Assembly: GCA_037176885.1 (NCBI GenBank)
Contig: JAWWNJ010000235.1
Coordinates: forward strand, 153,917 to 217,916
Origin: Favolaschia claudopus
Taxonomy: Eukaryota; Basidiomycota; Agaricomycetes; Agaricales; Mycenaceae
DNA: 64,000 nucleotides
Reading direction: 5' to 3'
Shown here piece by piece: positions 46,390 through 59,768 of the stretch (positions are counted from its first letter, which is position 1; the number at the start of each line of letters is the position of its first letter). Below the pieces are notes generated by a model. That model made no database searches and was not told the DNA's origin. It saw only the letters and a list, made by a program, of their open reading frames with translations. A program made the translations under genes and the position numbers.

Positions 46390-47783
46390 CTAGCTATCTT
46401 ACCCGGGAATTGGGCACCCAATTCCTTCAAAAGGGTCCCAAAGCGAGGGGAATTCGGGGCAACAACGACAGCGTGGGAGGGAATAGGGGGCAACTCCGAA
46501 AAAATGCCCCCCAAATCGAGGGAATTCGGAGCAACAGCTGGAATAGGGAGCAACACGAACTCTGCCAGAATTTTCGGACAAGAAACAAATGCACTCAACT
46601 CTTATAGCCCCAAGCAAGGCCTTATAATAAATGCAACTCGAAGGAAACCCTCTCAGCCGACGCAATTGCCCAAACGAATTATTATAACGGCTCACCAGCC
46701 CTTATAATAAATGCCAGCTAAAATCATTATTATAGTCGCCGGTTGGACAGTGCGGAAAATATTGCTGGAACCAAATATGTCCCAAATGGCCTACGAACCA
46801 TGGTAGCGTCACCGCAAAAGGCCTGACAGGTCTCGTCGACTTGCTATACGGCCTGGAACGGAAACCGTACGGCGAAAACCGGAACTCTGATAGCAGAGTC
46901 AATTGTGCACCGATTGCTTTGGTTGTAGGCTCGAATTGAAGCGTTTGAATGCCGCTACAAGGCTACACTGCCAGCGATCGCATTGAACTAAGTCAAGGTA
47001 CTCAGGTATTGGGACGTGTTGAATATATACGGTCATTTGCGTGCAAAGACAAGTGCACTGCATCGATTGAATGTGTCTCACTGATAGGACTTGAAAGCCA
47101 CACATTATAGGTCTCTGGTGTCCTGGCAAGGTTTAGGGTTATCGACTTCAGATGGTATAGACACTGTGTAGAGGGGACAAGCATCGAACACTGCAACCGA
47201 ACAAATACGGAATCCAGCAAGGCAACACCAGAGCAGAGACGTTAAGGTTGGTGACAACCCAGCAGCACGGACGTTAAGGTTAGCGTCCCCACTCCCCCGA
47301 CGGAATTCACCAAAATCCAAAATTTTTTCGGCAGCTTCGGAAAGGAAATCGAAGAGCAGACAATCCAGCAAGGCAGTGTACAGGTTAACAACGGAATGCA
47401 GCAAAGCGTTGGCGAACTAGCCACTCAGACCTCCCCGCTATCGTAAAGGAAACCAAGGTCATTGGAGTGAAGGGAACAGACGTATTCAAGTAGCGACCAA
47501 GCATTATAATACCACATAGCACAGAGACTCAATACAAGGCTTCAAGGGTCATCACAGTGAACAGGAGGACCTATTCAAAGGCTAAGCAACCATTATAAGG
47601 CCAGAACAGTACCCAGTACAACCAGAGCCTTATAGTGTTCAATTGAGTCAATACAATACAAGACTGTGTTGCACCAGCCAAGTGAACACCGTTGAGCCCA
47701 TGTACCAACAGCCAGAGTCAATGCCTTGTAATGGTGCAAAGCCTTGGTCATATGCCTGGAATGTGGAGGGAAATCCAGAAAGA
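46390..47783 (+). mobile_element. Head element, subfamily D, copy 1 (1,394 bp, full right end)
   Basis: Starts CT|AGCTATCTTACC. The palindrome is GGAATTGGGCACCCAATTCC. The GGAATTCGGGGCAAC words (4) match the arm of the preceding micro-head better than D's own palindrome. It has a type II body, paired ACGTTAAGGTT at 47239 and 47271, and right end ATCCAGAAAGA. Confidence 0.85.
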
Positions 47784-49210
47784 CTAGCTATCTTCCCCGG
47801 GAATTAGGGGCCTAATTCCGTGCCAAGGGGCCTCAAAACAGCGGAATTACGGGCAACAACGACAGCGTGGGAGGGAATTAGGGGGCAACACATGAAAAAC
47901 GCCTCCAGAATCTAGGGAATTAGGAGCAACAGCTGGAATCAGGAGCAACAGGAATCCTCCCAGAATCTTCGCAGTAGAAACAAATGCGCAATAAATATAG
48001 TCGAACACAGCACCCTATAAGAAATCAAAAAGGACAACAGAATCTTATAGTCACAGCCAGGCCTTATAAGAATTGCGACTCACTGCCAAAAAAAATTATA
48101 AGCCAGAGCCAAGGCTTATAAGAAATGCAATTAAAATAGCCGACTCTGAGGCCTTGTAAGAAACCAGGAAAAATAGTGGAGACCAAAAGGGTGTCAAATA
48201 GCCTGGGAATCAGCCTAGTGTCACCGCAAACCCCCGAACAGGTCTCGTTGACTTGCTATATTGAGTTGAACCGAAATCGTAAGGCAAAAAGCGAAACTGC
48301 AACAGCTCAGTCAGTTGGGCACCGATTGCCTTGGGTATAGGCCCGAATGGAAGCGTTTGACGAGGACTATAAGATCACGTCATCAGCGATCGAGTCGCAG
48401 GTCACCTGACATTTACGACGGGGTCAAACACTGCGTTCGAGGCCATACGGAATACACAAGGCAACCCCAAAGCACAGACGTTAAGGTTTGCGACAACTCC
48501 CCAGCACAGACGTTAAGGTTAGTGGTCCCACTCCCCCGACGGAATCCACCAGAATATAAAATTTTTTCGGCAGCTTCGGAAAGGAAACCGCGGACCAAGC
48601 AATCCAGCAAGGCAATGCACGGGTTAGCCACGGAAACTAGCAAGACATTGGCGAACTAGCCACTCACAGCTGCCCGCTAGAACGTAAAGGAAGTCGCGGG
48701 TGACCGAGTCAATGGAAGCACGTACTCAAGTGTACAAGACAATGGTCAACCATACATCAAGAAGTAAAATAGCAAGCAATCAACCCAGTCTGACCCTGTC
48801 GAACACGTTCGGAGTGCTCTACCCACCAGGCCACCTTGAGTCAGAGCACCAACTGCTTGCCTTGCAGTTTTGATTTCTACAAAAAGACGCCGCACCAAGC
48901 CAACTTGTATCGCCGCAACTACATCCGTCTGAGCAGCTATAAGGAACAGAGATGTCTCCTAGCAGGCACAGCTACTGGCCTTCAAGGGCTGTGTTTGAGT
49001 CTCCAACAATCGACCAATAGGTCTCAGTAGCGACATAGATCCAATTCAGTCAATCCAACCGGAATCACCATATCTTCGGCAGGTGTGCACCGATTACCAT
49101 GGCTGTAGGCTTGAATCAAAGCAATTGAAATAGGCCTATAAGGGTGCACTATATGCGGCTAAAGCGAACACGGTCAAAGGCCTCAAGTAGTGCAAAGACT
49201 TGAATATTTT
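47784..49210 (+). mobile_element. Head element, subfamily C, copy 2
   Basis: Near-identical to 44922-46346, with the same cut before a micro-head. Confidence 0.85.
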
Positions 49211-49253
49211 CTGGCTACGGTAACAGGGAATTCGGCCCCGAATTCCTATTAAT
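49211..49253 (+). mobile_element. Micro-head, copy 2
   Basis: Same 43-bp remnant as at 46347, with one base changed (TAACAGG). Confidence 0.7.
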
Positions 49254-50755
49254 CTAGCTATCTTACCCGGGAATTGGGCACCCAATTCCTTCAAAAGGGT
49301 CCCAAAGCGAGGGGAATTCGGGGCAACAACGACAGCGTGGGAGGGAATAGGGGGCAACTCCGAAAAAATGCCCCCCAAATCGAGGGAATTCGGAGCAACA
49401 GCTGGAATAGGGAGCAACAGGAATCCTCCCAGAATCTTCGCAGTGGAAACAAACACATAATAAATATAGTCGAACACAGCACCCTATAAGAAATCAAAAA
49501 GGACAACAGAATCTTATAGTCACCAGCCAGACCTTATAAGAATTGCGACTCACTGCCAAAAAAAATTATAAGCCAGAGCCAAGGCTTATAAGAAATGCAA
49601 TTAAAATAGCCGACTCTGAGGCCTTGTAAGAAATCGGGAAAAATGGTGGAGACCAAAAAGGTGCCAAATAGCCTACAAGTCAGCCTAGTGTCACCGCAAA
49701 CACCCGAACAGGTCTTGTTGAGGTGCTATATTGACTTGAATGGAAAACGTAAGGCTTGGACCGAAAGGTTGGTACGACAGCAATTGAGCACCGATTGCCT
49801 TGGGTATAGGCCCGAATGGAAGCGTTTGACAAGGACTATAAGATTATGTCATCATCGATTGAGTCGCAGGTCACCTGACATTTACGACTCGGTCAAACAC
49901 TGTGTTCGAAGCCATACCGAATACACAAGGCAACCCCAAAGCACAGACGTTAAGGTTTGCGACAACCACACAGCACAGACGTTAAGGTTAGTGGTCCCAC
50001 TCCCCCGATGGAATTCACCAGAATATAAAATTTTTTCAGCAGCTTCGGAAAGGAAACCGCGGACCAAGCAATCCAGCAGGGCAATGCACGGGTTAGCAAC
50101 GGAATCCAGCAAAACATTGGCGAACTAGCCACTCAAACCTCCCCGCCTTCGTAAAGGAAATCGCGGGGCACCGAAGTGAACAGAAGGACGTACTCAAGTG
50201 TACAACACGACGGCCAACAATACATTACCAAGTACGGTACACCACAGAGCCTTATAGTAGCCAATCAACCCAGTCAGACCCTGTCGAACACATTCGGAGT
50301 GCTCTACCCACCAGGCCACCTTGAGTCAGAGCAGCAATTGCTTGCCTGGCAGTTTGGATTTCTACAAAACGACCCCGCACCAAGCCAACTTGGATCGCCG
50401 CAACTACATCCGTCTGGCTGCGTTTGAGGCTCCAATAGCGAACAGACCCTGCTGATCGGAGATTGTACTCAAGTCAAACACAACGTACCAGACTCAATTA
50501 GCCACTCATTGCCTTGCTTATAGGCTCGAAAGGAAGCATCTGACAGCATTATAAGGCTATATGGCTGGCGGGAATATCCGATGGCATTGAGCCAGTCAAG
50601 TAGGGCACTGACTTGAATATCGCCTTTGAACGCAAATCGGTTGTATTGATTGAATGCATCTGGATATTCTCAATGACTTGCACTCAAAGCCAGGCATTAC
50701 AAGGCCCTGATGTCCTGGCAAGGTTTAGGGACGTCGACTTCAGACTGCTGGAATC
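49254..50755 (+). mobile_element. Head element, chimeric D' (D head, C-like body), copy 1
   Basis: The head and word block are those of subfamily D. From about 49418 (GGAATCCTCCCAGAATCTTCGC) the sequence is that of subfamily C's body, then diverges toward the A/B type near the right end. It ends at CTGGAATC, where a B head follows. Confidence 0.8.
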
Positions 50756-52178
50756 CTAGCTATCTTCCCCGGGAATGCAGGCCTGAATTCCGTGAGACAG
50801 GCCCGAAACCAGTGGAATCCACACCACCTTTGGCAGCGTGGGAGGGAATCCATGCCACCTTTTTGAATAATGCCCTCGGAATGGGCGGAATCCACGCCAC
50901 CTACAGCGAAAGTGTGAAAATGGACCTGAAATGCCTGGAATCCACGCCACCTACTAGAATCCACGCCACCTGCCGAAATCCACCCAAAATCTGAGAGCCA
51001 ACTCGAAAATGTGAGCAGAAACTTATAGACGAGCCCAAGGCCTTATAATAAATGCGAAAAAATTATAGCCAAGTGCGAGCCCTTATAATTAATGTCAATT
51101 AAAATCATTATTATAGTCAACGCTCCAGCACTATAAGGACAGTGCAGAAAAATATTGTTGGAACCAAATATGTCCCAAATGGCCTACAAACCATGGTAGT
51201 GTCACCGCGAATGGCCTGACAGGTCTTGTTGACTTGCTATATGGCCTCAAACGGAAACCGTAGGGCGAAAACCGAAACTCTGATAGCACAGTCAATTCTC
51301 TACCGATTGCCTTGGGTCTAGGCTCGAATTGAAGCGTTTGAATGCCGCTACAAGGCTACACTGCCAGCGATCGCATTGAACTAAGTCAAGGTACTCAGGT
51401 ATTGGGACGTGTTGAATATATACGGTCATTTGCGTGCAAAGACAAGTGCACTGCATCGACTGAATGTGTCTCACTGATAGGACTTGAAAGCCACACATTA
51501 TAGGTCTCTGGGTGTCCTGGCAAGGTTTAGGGATATCGACTTCAGATGGTATAGACACTGTGTAGAGGGGACAAGCATCGAACACTGCAACCGAACAAAT
51601 ACGGAATCCAGCAAGGCAACACCAGAGCAGAGACGTTAAGGTTGGTGACAACCCAGCAGCACGGACGTTAAGGTTAGCGACCCCACTCCCCCGACGGAAT
51701 TCACCAAAATCCAAAATTTTTTCGGCAGCTTCGGAAAGGAAATCGAAGAGCACACAATCCAGCAAGGCAGTGCACGGGTTAACAACGGAATGCAGCAAAG
51801 CGTTGGCGAACTAGCCACTCAGACCTCCCCGCTATCGTAAAGGAAACCAAGGTCATCGGAGTGAAGGGAACAGACGTATTCAAGTAGCGACCAACCATTA
51901 TAATACCACATAGCACAGAGACTCAATACAAGGCTTCAAGGGTCATCACAGTGAACAGGAGAACGTATTCAAAGGCTAAGCAACCATTATAAGGCCAGAA
52001 CAGTACCCAGTACAACCAGAGCCTTATAGTGTTCAATTGAGTCAATACAATACAAGACTGTGTTGCACCAGCCAAGTGAACACCGTTGAGCCCATGTACC
52101 AACAGCCAGAGTCAATGCCTTGTAATGGTGCAAAGCCTTGGTCATATTGCCTGGAATGTGGAGGGAAATCCAGAAAGA
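50756..52178 (+). mobile_element. Head element, subfamily B with E-like body, copy 1 (1,423 bp)
   Basis: The palindrome GGAATGCAGGCCTGAATTCC is a slightly damaged B type; GGAATCCACGCCACC words follow. The body is type II, like that of E, unlike the type I body of the B element at 29405. Right end ATCCAGAAAGA. Confidence 0.8.
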
Positions 52179-52509
52179 CTAGCTATCTTCCCCGGGAATT
52201 AGGGGCCTAATTCCGTGCCAAGGGGCCTCAAAACAGCGGAATTACGGGCAACAACGACAGCGTGGGAGGGAATTAGGGGCAACACATGAAAAACGCCTCC
52301 AGAATCTAGGGAATTAGGAGCAACAGCTGGAATCAGGAGCAACAGGAATCCTCCCAGAATCTTCGCAGTAGAAACAAATGCGCAATAAATATAGTCGAAC
52401 ACAGCACCCTATAAGAAATCAAAAAGGACAACAGAATCTTATAGTCACCAGCCAGGCCTTATAAGAATTGCGACTCACTGCCAAAAAAAATTATAAGCCA
52501 GAGCCAAGG
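52179..52509 (+). mobile_element. Head element, subfamily C, truncated copy 3 (331 bp)
   Basis: Cut after AGAGCCAAGG; uncut copies continue CTTATAAGAAATGC. A new C head starts at the shared CT, a direct C-on-C junction. Confidence 0.9.
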
Positions 52510-53935
52510 CTAGCTATCTTCCCGGGAATTAGGGGCCTAATTCCGTGCCAAGGGGCCTCAAAACAGCGGAATTACGGGCAACAACGACAGCGTGGGAGGG
52601 AATTAGGGGCAACACATGAAAAACGCCTCCAGAATCTAGGGAATTAGGAGCAACAGCTGGAATCAGGAGCAACAGGAATCCTCCCAGAATCTTCGCAGTA
52701 GAAACAAATGCGCAATAAATATAGTCGAACACAGCACCCTATAAGAAATCAAAAAGGACAACAGAATCTTATAGTCACCAGCCAGGCCTTATAAGAATTG
52801 CGACTCACTGCCAAAAAAAAATTATAAGCCAGAGCCAAGGCTTATAAGAAATGCAATTAAAATAGCCGACTCTGAGGCCTTGTAAGAAACCAGGAAAAAT
52901 AGTGGAGACCAAAAGGGTGTCAAATAGCCTGGGAATCAGCCTAGTGTCACCGCAAACCCCCGAACAGGTCTCGTTGACTTGCTATATTGAGTTGAACCGA
53001 AATCGTAAGGCAAAAAGCGAAACTGCAACAGCTCAGTCAGTTGGGCACCGATTGCCTTGGGTATAGGCCCGAATGGAAGCGTTTGACGAGGACTATAAGA
53101 TCACGTCATCAGCGATCGAGTCGCAGGTCACCTGACATTTACGACGGGGTCAAACACTGCGTTCGAGGCCATACGGAATACACAAGGCAACCCCAAAGCA
53201 CAGACGTTAAGGTTTGCGACAACTCCCCAGCACAGACGTTAAGGTTAGTGGTCCCACTCCCCCGACGGAATCCACCAGAATATAAAATTTTTTCGGCAGC
53301 TTCGGAAAGGAAACCGCGGACCAAGCAATCCAGCAAGGCAATGCACGGGTTAGCCACGGAAACTAGCAAGACATTGGCGAACTAGCCACTCACAGCTGCC
53401 CGCTAGAACGTAAAGGAAGTCGCGGGTGACCGAGTCAATGGAAGCACGTACTCAAGTGTACAAGACAATGGTCAACCATACATCAAGAAGTAAAATAGCA
53501 AGCAATCAACCCAGTCTGACCCTGTCGAACACGTTCGGAGTGCTCTACCCACCAGGCCACCTTGAGTCAGAGCACCAACTGCTTGCCTTGCAGTTTTGAT
53601 TTCTACAAAAAGACGCCGCACCAAGCCAACTTGTATCGCCGCAACTACATCCGTCTGAGCAGCTATAAGGAACAGAGATGTCTCCTAGCAGGCACAGCTA
53701 CTGGCCTTCAAGGGCTGTGTTTGAGTCTCCAACAATCGACCAATAGGTCTCAGTAGCGACATAGATCCAATTCAGTCAATCCAACCGGAATCACCATATC
53801 TTCGGCAGGTGTGCACCGATTACCATGGCTGTAGGCTTGAATCAAAGCAATTGAATAGGCCTATAAGGGTGCACTATATGCGGCTAAAGCGAACACGGTC
53901 AAAGGCCTCAAGTAGTGCAAAGACTTGAATATTTT
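52510..53935 (+). mobile_element. Head element, subfamily C, copy 4
   Basis: As copy 1; first member of the second higher-order repeat. Confidence 0.85.
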
Positions 53936-53978
53936 CTGGCTACGGTAACAGGGAATTCGGCCCCGAATTCCTATTAAT
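53936..53978 (+). mobile_element. Micro-head, copy 3
   Basis: As at 46347. Confidence 0.7.
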
Positions 53979-55370
53979 CTAGCTATCTTACCCGGGAATT
54001 GGGCACCCAATTCCTTCAAAAGGGTCCCAAAGCGAGGGGAATTCGGGGCAACAACGACAGCGTGGGAGGGAATAGGGGGCAACTCCGAAAAAATGCCCCC
54101 CAAATCGAGGAATTCGGAGCAACAGCTGGAATAGGGAGCAACACGAACTCTGCCAGAATTTTCGGACAAGAAACAAATGCACTCAACTCTTATAGCCCCA
54201 AGCAAGGCCTTATAATAAATGCAACTCGAAGGAAACCCTCTCAGCCGACGCAATTGCCCAAACGAATTATTATAACGGCTCACCAGCCCTTATAATAAAT
54301 GCCAGCTAAAATCATTATTATAGTCGCCGGTTGGACAGTGCGGAAAATATTGCTGGAACCAAATATGTCCCAAATGGCCTACGAACCATGGTAGCGTCAC
54401 CGCAAAAGGCCTGACAGGTCTCGTCGACTTGCTATACGGCCTGGAACGGAAACCGTACGGCGAAAACCGGAACTCTGATAGCAGAGTCAATTGTGCACCG
54501 ATTGCTTTGGTTGTAGGCTCGAATTGAAGCGTTTGAATGCCGCTACAAGGCTACACTGCCAGCGATCGCATTGAACTAAGTCAAGGTACTCAGGTATTGG
54601 GACGTGTTGAATATATACGGTCATTTGCGTGCAAAGACAAGTGCACTGCATCGATTGAATGTGTCTCACTGATAGGACTTGAAAGCCACACATTATAGGT
54701 CTCTGGTGTCCTGGCAAGGTTTAGGGTTATCGACTTCAGATGGTATAGACACTGTGTAGAGGGGACAAGCATCGAACACTGCAACCGAACAAATACGGAA
54801 TCCAGCAAGGCAACACCAGAGCAGAGACGTTAGGTTGGTGACAACCCAGCAGCACGGACGTTAAGGTTAGCGTCCCCACTCCCCCGACGGAATTCACCAA
54901 AATCCAAAATTTTTTCGGCAGCTTCGGAAAGGAAATCGAAGAGCAGACAATCCAGCAAGGCAGTGTACAGGTTAACAACGGAATGCAGCAAAGCGTTGGC
55001 GAACTAGCCACTCAGACCTCCCGCTATCGTAAAGGAAACCAAGGTCATTGGAGTGAAGGGAACAGACGTATTCAAGTAGCGACCAAGCATTATAATACCA
55101 CATAGCACAGAGACTCAATACAAGGCTTCAAGGGTCATCACAGTGAACAGGAGGACCTATTCAAAGGCTAAGCAACCATTATAAGGCCAGAACAGTACCC
55201 AGTACAACCAGAGCCTTATAGTGTTCAATTGAGTCAATACAATACAAGACTGTGTTGCACCAGCCAAGTGAACACCGTTGAGCCCATGTACCAACAGCCA
55301 GAGTCAATGCCTTGTAATGGTGCAAAGCCTTGGTCATATTGCCTGGAATGTGGAGGGAAATCCAGAAAGA
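53979..55370 (+). mobile_element. Head element, subfamily D, copy 2
   Basis: As at 46390, with a few single-base deletions (for example in the first ACGTTAAGGTT word near 54830). Confidence 0.85.
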
Positions 55371-56795
55371 CTAGCTATCTTCCCGGGAATTAGGGGCCTA
55401 ATTCCGTGCCAAGGGGCCTCAAAACAGCGGAATTACGGGCAACAACGACAGCGTGGGAGGGAATTAGGGGCAACACATGAAAAACGCCTCCAGAATCTAG
55501 GGAATTAGGAGCAACAGCTGGAATCAGGAGCAACAGGAATCCTCCCAGAATCTTCGCAGTAGAAACAAATGCGCAATAAATATAGTCGAACACAGCACCC
55601 TATAAGAAATCAAAAAGGACAACAGAATCTTATAGTCACCAGCCAGGCCTTATAAGAATTGCGACTCACTGCCAAAAAAAAATTATAAGCCAGAGCCAAG
55701 GCTTATAAGAAATGCAATTAAAATAGCCGACTCTGAGGCCTTGTAAGAAACCAGGAAAAATAGTGGAGACCAAAAGGGTGTCAAATAGCCTGGGAATCAG
55801 CCTAGTGTCACCGCAAACCCCCGAACAGGTCTCGTTGACTTGCTATATTGAGTTGAACCGAAATCGTAAGGCAAAAAGCGAAACTGCAACAGCTCAGTCA
55901 GTTGGGCACCGATTGCCTTGGGTATAGGCCCGAATGGAAGCGTTTGACGAGGACTATAAGATCACGTCATCAGCGATCGAGTCGCAGGTCACCTGACATT
56001 TCGACGGGGTCAAACACTGCGTTCGAGGCCATACGGAATACACAAGGCAACCCCAAAGCACAGACGTTAAGGTTTGCGACAACTCCCAGCACAGACGTTA
56101 AGGTTAGTGGTCCCACTCCCCCGACGGAATCCACCAGAATATAAAATTTTTTCGGCAGCTTCGGAAGGAAACCGCGGACCAAGCAATCCAGCAAGGGCAA
56201 TGCACGGGTTAGCCACGGAAACTAGCAAGACATTGGCGAACTAGCCACTCACAGCTGCCCGCTAGAACGTAAAGGAAGTCGCGGGTGACCGAGTCAATGG
56301 AAGCACGTACTCAAGTGTACAAGACAATGGTCAACCATACATCAAGAAGTAAAATAGCAAGCAATCAACCCAGTCTGACCCTGTCGAACACGTTCGGAGT
56401 GCTCTACCCACCAGGCCACCTTGAGTCAGAGCACCAACTGCTTGCCTTGCAGTTTTGATTTCTACAAAAAGACGCCGCACCAAGCCAACTTGTATCGCCG
56501 CAACTACATCCGTCTGAGCAGCTATAAGGAACAGAGATGTCTCCTAGCAGGCACAGCTACTGGCCTTCAAGGGCTGTGTTTTGAGTCTCCAACAATCGAC
56601 CAATAGGTCTCAGTAGCGACATAGATCCAATTCAGTCAATCCAACCGGAATCACCATATCTTCGGCAGGTGTGCACCGATTACCATGGCTGTAGGCTTGA
56701 ATCAAAGCAATTGAATAGGCCTATAAGGGTGCACTATATGCGGCTAAAGCGAACACGGTCAAAGGCCTCAAGTAGTGCAAAGACTTGAATATTTT
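55371..56795 (+). mobile_element. Head element, subfamily C, copy 5
   Basis: As copy 1, with scattered one-base indels. Confidence 0.85.
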
Positions 56796-56837
56796 CTGGC
56801 TACGGTAACGGGGAATTCGGCCCCGAATTCTATTAAT
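56796..56837 (+). mobile_element. Micro-head, copy 4
   Basis: As at 46347, one base shorter. Confidence 0.7.
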
Positions 56838-58342
56838 CTAGCTATCTTACCCGGAATTGGGCACCCAATTCCTTCAAAAGGGTCCCAAAGCGAGGGGAAT
56901 TCGGGGCAACAACGACAGCGTGGGAGGGAATAGGGGGCAACTCCGGAAAAAATGCCCCCCAAATCGAGGGAATTCGGAGCAACAGCTGGAATAGGGAGCA
57001 ACAGGAATCCTCCCAGAATCTTCGCAGTGGAAACAAACACATAATAAATATAGTCGAACACAGCACCCTATAAGAAATCAAAAAGGACAACAGAATCTTA
57101 TAGTCACCAGCCAGACCTTATAAGAATTGCGACTCACTGCCAAAAAAAATTATAAGCCAGAGCCAAGGCTTATAAGAAATGCAATTAAAATAGCCGACTC
57201 TGAGGCCTTGTAAGAAATCGGGAAAAATGGTGGAGACCAAAAAGGTGCCAAATAGCCTACAAGTCAGCCTAGTGTCACCGCAAACACCCGAACAGGTCTT
57301 GTTGAGGTGCTATATTGACTTGAATGGAAAACGTAAGGCTTGGACCGAAAGGTTGGTACGACAGCCAATTGAGCACCGATTGCCTTGGGTATAGGCCCGA
57401 ATGGAAGCGTTTGACAAGGACTATAAGATTATGTCATCATCGATTGAGTCGCAGGTCACCTGACATTTACGACTCGGTCAAACACTGCGTTCGAAGCCAT
57501 ACCGAATACACAAGGCAACCCCAAAGCACAGACGTTAAGGTTTTGCGACAACCACACAGCACAGACGTTAAGGTTAGTGGTCCCACTCCCCCGATGGAAT
57601 TCACCAGAATATAAAATTTTTCAGCAGCTTCGGAAAGGAAACCGCGGACCAAGCAATCCAGCAGGGCAATGCACGGGTTAGCAACGGAATCCAGCAAAAC
57701 ATTGGCGAACTAGCCACTCAACCTCCCCGCCTTCGTAAAGGAAATCGCGGGGCACCGAGTGAACAGAAGGACGTACTCAAGTGTACAACACGACGGCCAA
57801 CAATACATTACCAAGTACGGTACACCACAGAGCCTTATAGTAGCCAATCAACCCAGTCAGACCCTGTCGAACACATTCGGAGTGCTCTACCCACCAGGCC
57901 ACCTTGAGTCAGAGCAGCAATTGCTTGCCTGGCAGTTTGGATTTCTACAAAACGACCCCGCACCAAGCCAACTTGGATCGCCGCAACTACATCCGTCTGG
58001 CTGCGTTTGAGGCTCCAATAGCGAACAGACCCCTGCTGATCGGAGATTGTACTCAAGTCAAACACAACGTACCAGACTCAATTAGCCACTCATTGCCTTG
58101 CTTATAGGCTCGAAAGGAAGCATCTGACCAGCATTATAAGGCTATATGGCTGGCGGGAATATCCGATGGCATTGAGCCAGTCAAGTAGGGCACTGACTTG
58201 AATATCGCCTTTGAACGCAAATCGGTTTGTATTGATTGAATGCATCTGGATATTCTCAATGACTTGCACTCAAAGCCAGGCATTACAAGGCCCTGATGTC
58301 CTGGCAAGGTTTAGGGACGTCGACTTCAGACTGCTGGGAATC
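56838..58342 (+). mobile_element. Head element, chimeric D', copy 2
   Basis: As at 49254. Its head has lost one G of the ACCCGGG run. Confidence 0.8.
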
Positions 58343-59768
58343 CTAGCTATCTTCCCCGGGAATGCAGGCCTGAATTCCGTGAGACAGGCCCCGAAACCAG
58401 TGGAATCCACACCACCTTTGGCAGCGTGGGAGGGAATCCATGCCACCTTTTTGAATAATGCCCTCGGAATGGGCGGAATCCACGCCACCTACAGCGAAAG
58501 TGTGAAAATGGACCTGAAAATGCCTGGAATCCACGCCACCTACTAGAATCCACGCCACCTGCCGAAATCCACCCAAAATCTGAGAGCCAACTCGAAAATG
58601 TGAGCAGAAACTTATAGACGAGCCCAAGGCCTTATAATAAATGCGAAAAAATTATAGCCAAGTGCGAGCCCTTATAATTAATGTCAATTAAAATCATTAT
58701 TATAGTCAACGCTCCAGCACTATAAGGACAGTGCAGAAAAATATTGTTGGGAACCAAATATGTCCCAAATGGCCTACAAACCATGGTAGTGTCACCGCGA
58801 ATGGCCTGACAGGTCTTGTTGACTTGCTATATGGCCTCAAACGGAAACCGTAGGGCGAAAACCGAAACTCTGATAGCACAGTCAATTCTCTACCGATTGC
58901 CTTGGGTCTAGGCTCGAATTGAAGCGTTTGAATGCCGCTACAAGGCTACACTGCCAGCGATCGCATTGAACTAAGTCAAGGTACTCAGGTATTGGGACGT
59001 GTTGAATATATACGGTCATTTGCGTGCAAAGACAAGTGCACTGCATCGACTGAATGTGTCTCACTGATAGGACTTGAAAGCCACACATTATAGGTCTCTG
59101 GTGTCCTGGCAAGGTTTAGGGATATCGACTTCAGATGGTATAGACACTGTGTAGAGGGGACAAGCATCGAACACTGCAACCGAACAAATACGGAATCCAG
59201 CAAGGCAACACCAGAGCAGAGACGTTAAGGTTGGTGACAACCCAGCAGCACGGACGTTAAGGTTAGGCGACCCCACTCCCCCGACGGAATTCACCAAAAT
59301 CCAAAATTTTTTCGGCAGCTTCGGAAAGGAAATCGAAGAGCACACAATCCAGCAAGGCAGTGCACGGGTTAACAACGGAATGCAGCAAAGCGTTGGCGAA
59401 CTAGCCACTCAGACCTCCCCGCTATCGTAAAGGAAACCAAGGTCATCGGAGTGAAGGGAACAGACGTATTCAAGTAGCGACCAACCATTAAAATACCACA
59501 TAGCACAGAGACTCAATACAAGGCTTCAAGGGTCATCACAGTGAACAGGAGAACGTATTCAAAGGCTAAGCAACCATTATAAGGCCAGAACAGTACCCAG
59601 TACAACCAGAGCCTTATAGTGTTCAATTGAGTCAATACAATACAAGACTGTGTTGCACCAGCCAAGTGAACACCGTTGAGCCCATGTACCAACAGCCAGA
59701 GTCAATGCCTTGTAATGGTGCAAAGCCTTGGTCATATTGCCTGGAATGTGGAGGGAAATCCAGAAAGA
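58343..59768 (+). mobile_element. Head element, subfamily B with E-like body, copy 2
   Basis: As at 50756; right end ATCCAGAAAGA. Confidence 0.8.

Larger units (their letters stand above)
44922..52178 (+). repeat. Higher-order repeat unit 1 (C-D-C-D'-B, 7.26 kb)
   Basis: Five head elements in fixed order, with micro-heads after each C. The order and internal junctions recur in unit 2, so the block was copied as a whole. Confidence 0.9.
52510..59768 (+). repeat. Higher-order repeat unit 2 (C-D-C-D'-B, 7.26 kb)
   Basis: Same length and order as unit 1. Units 1 and 2 are separated by one truncated C (52179-52509). Confidence 0.9.
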
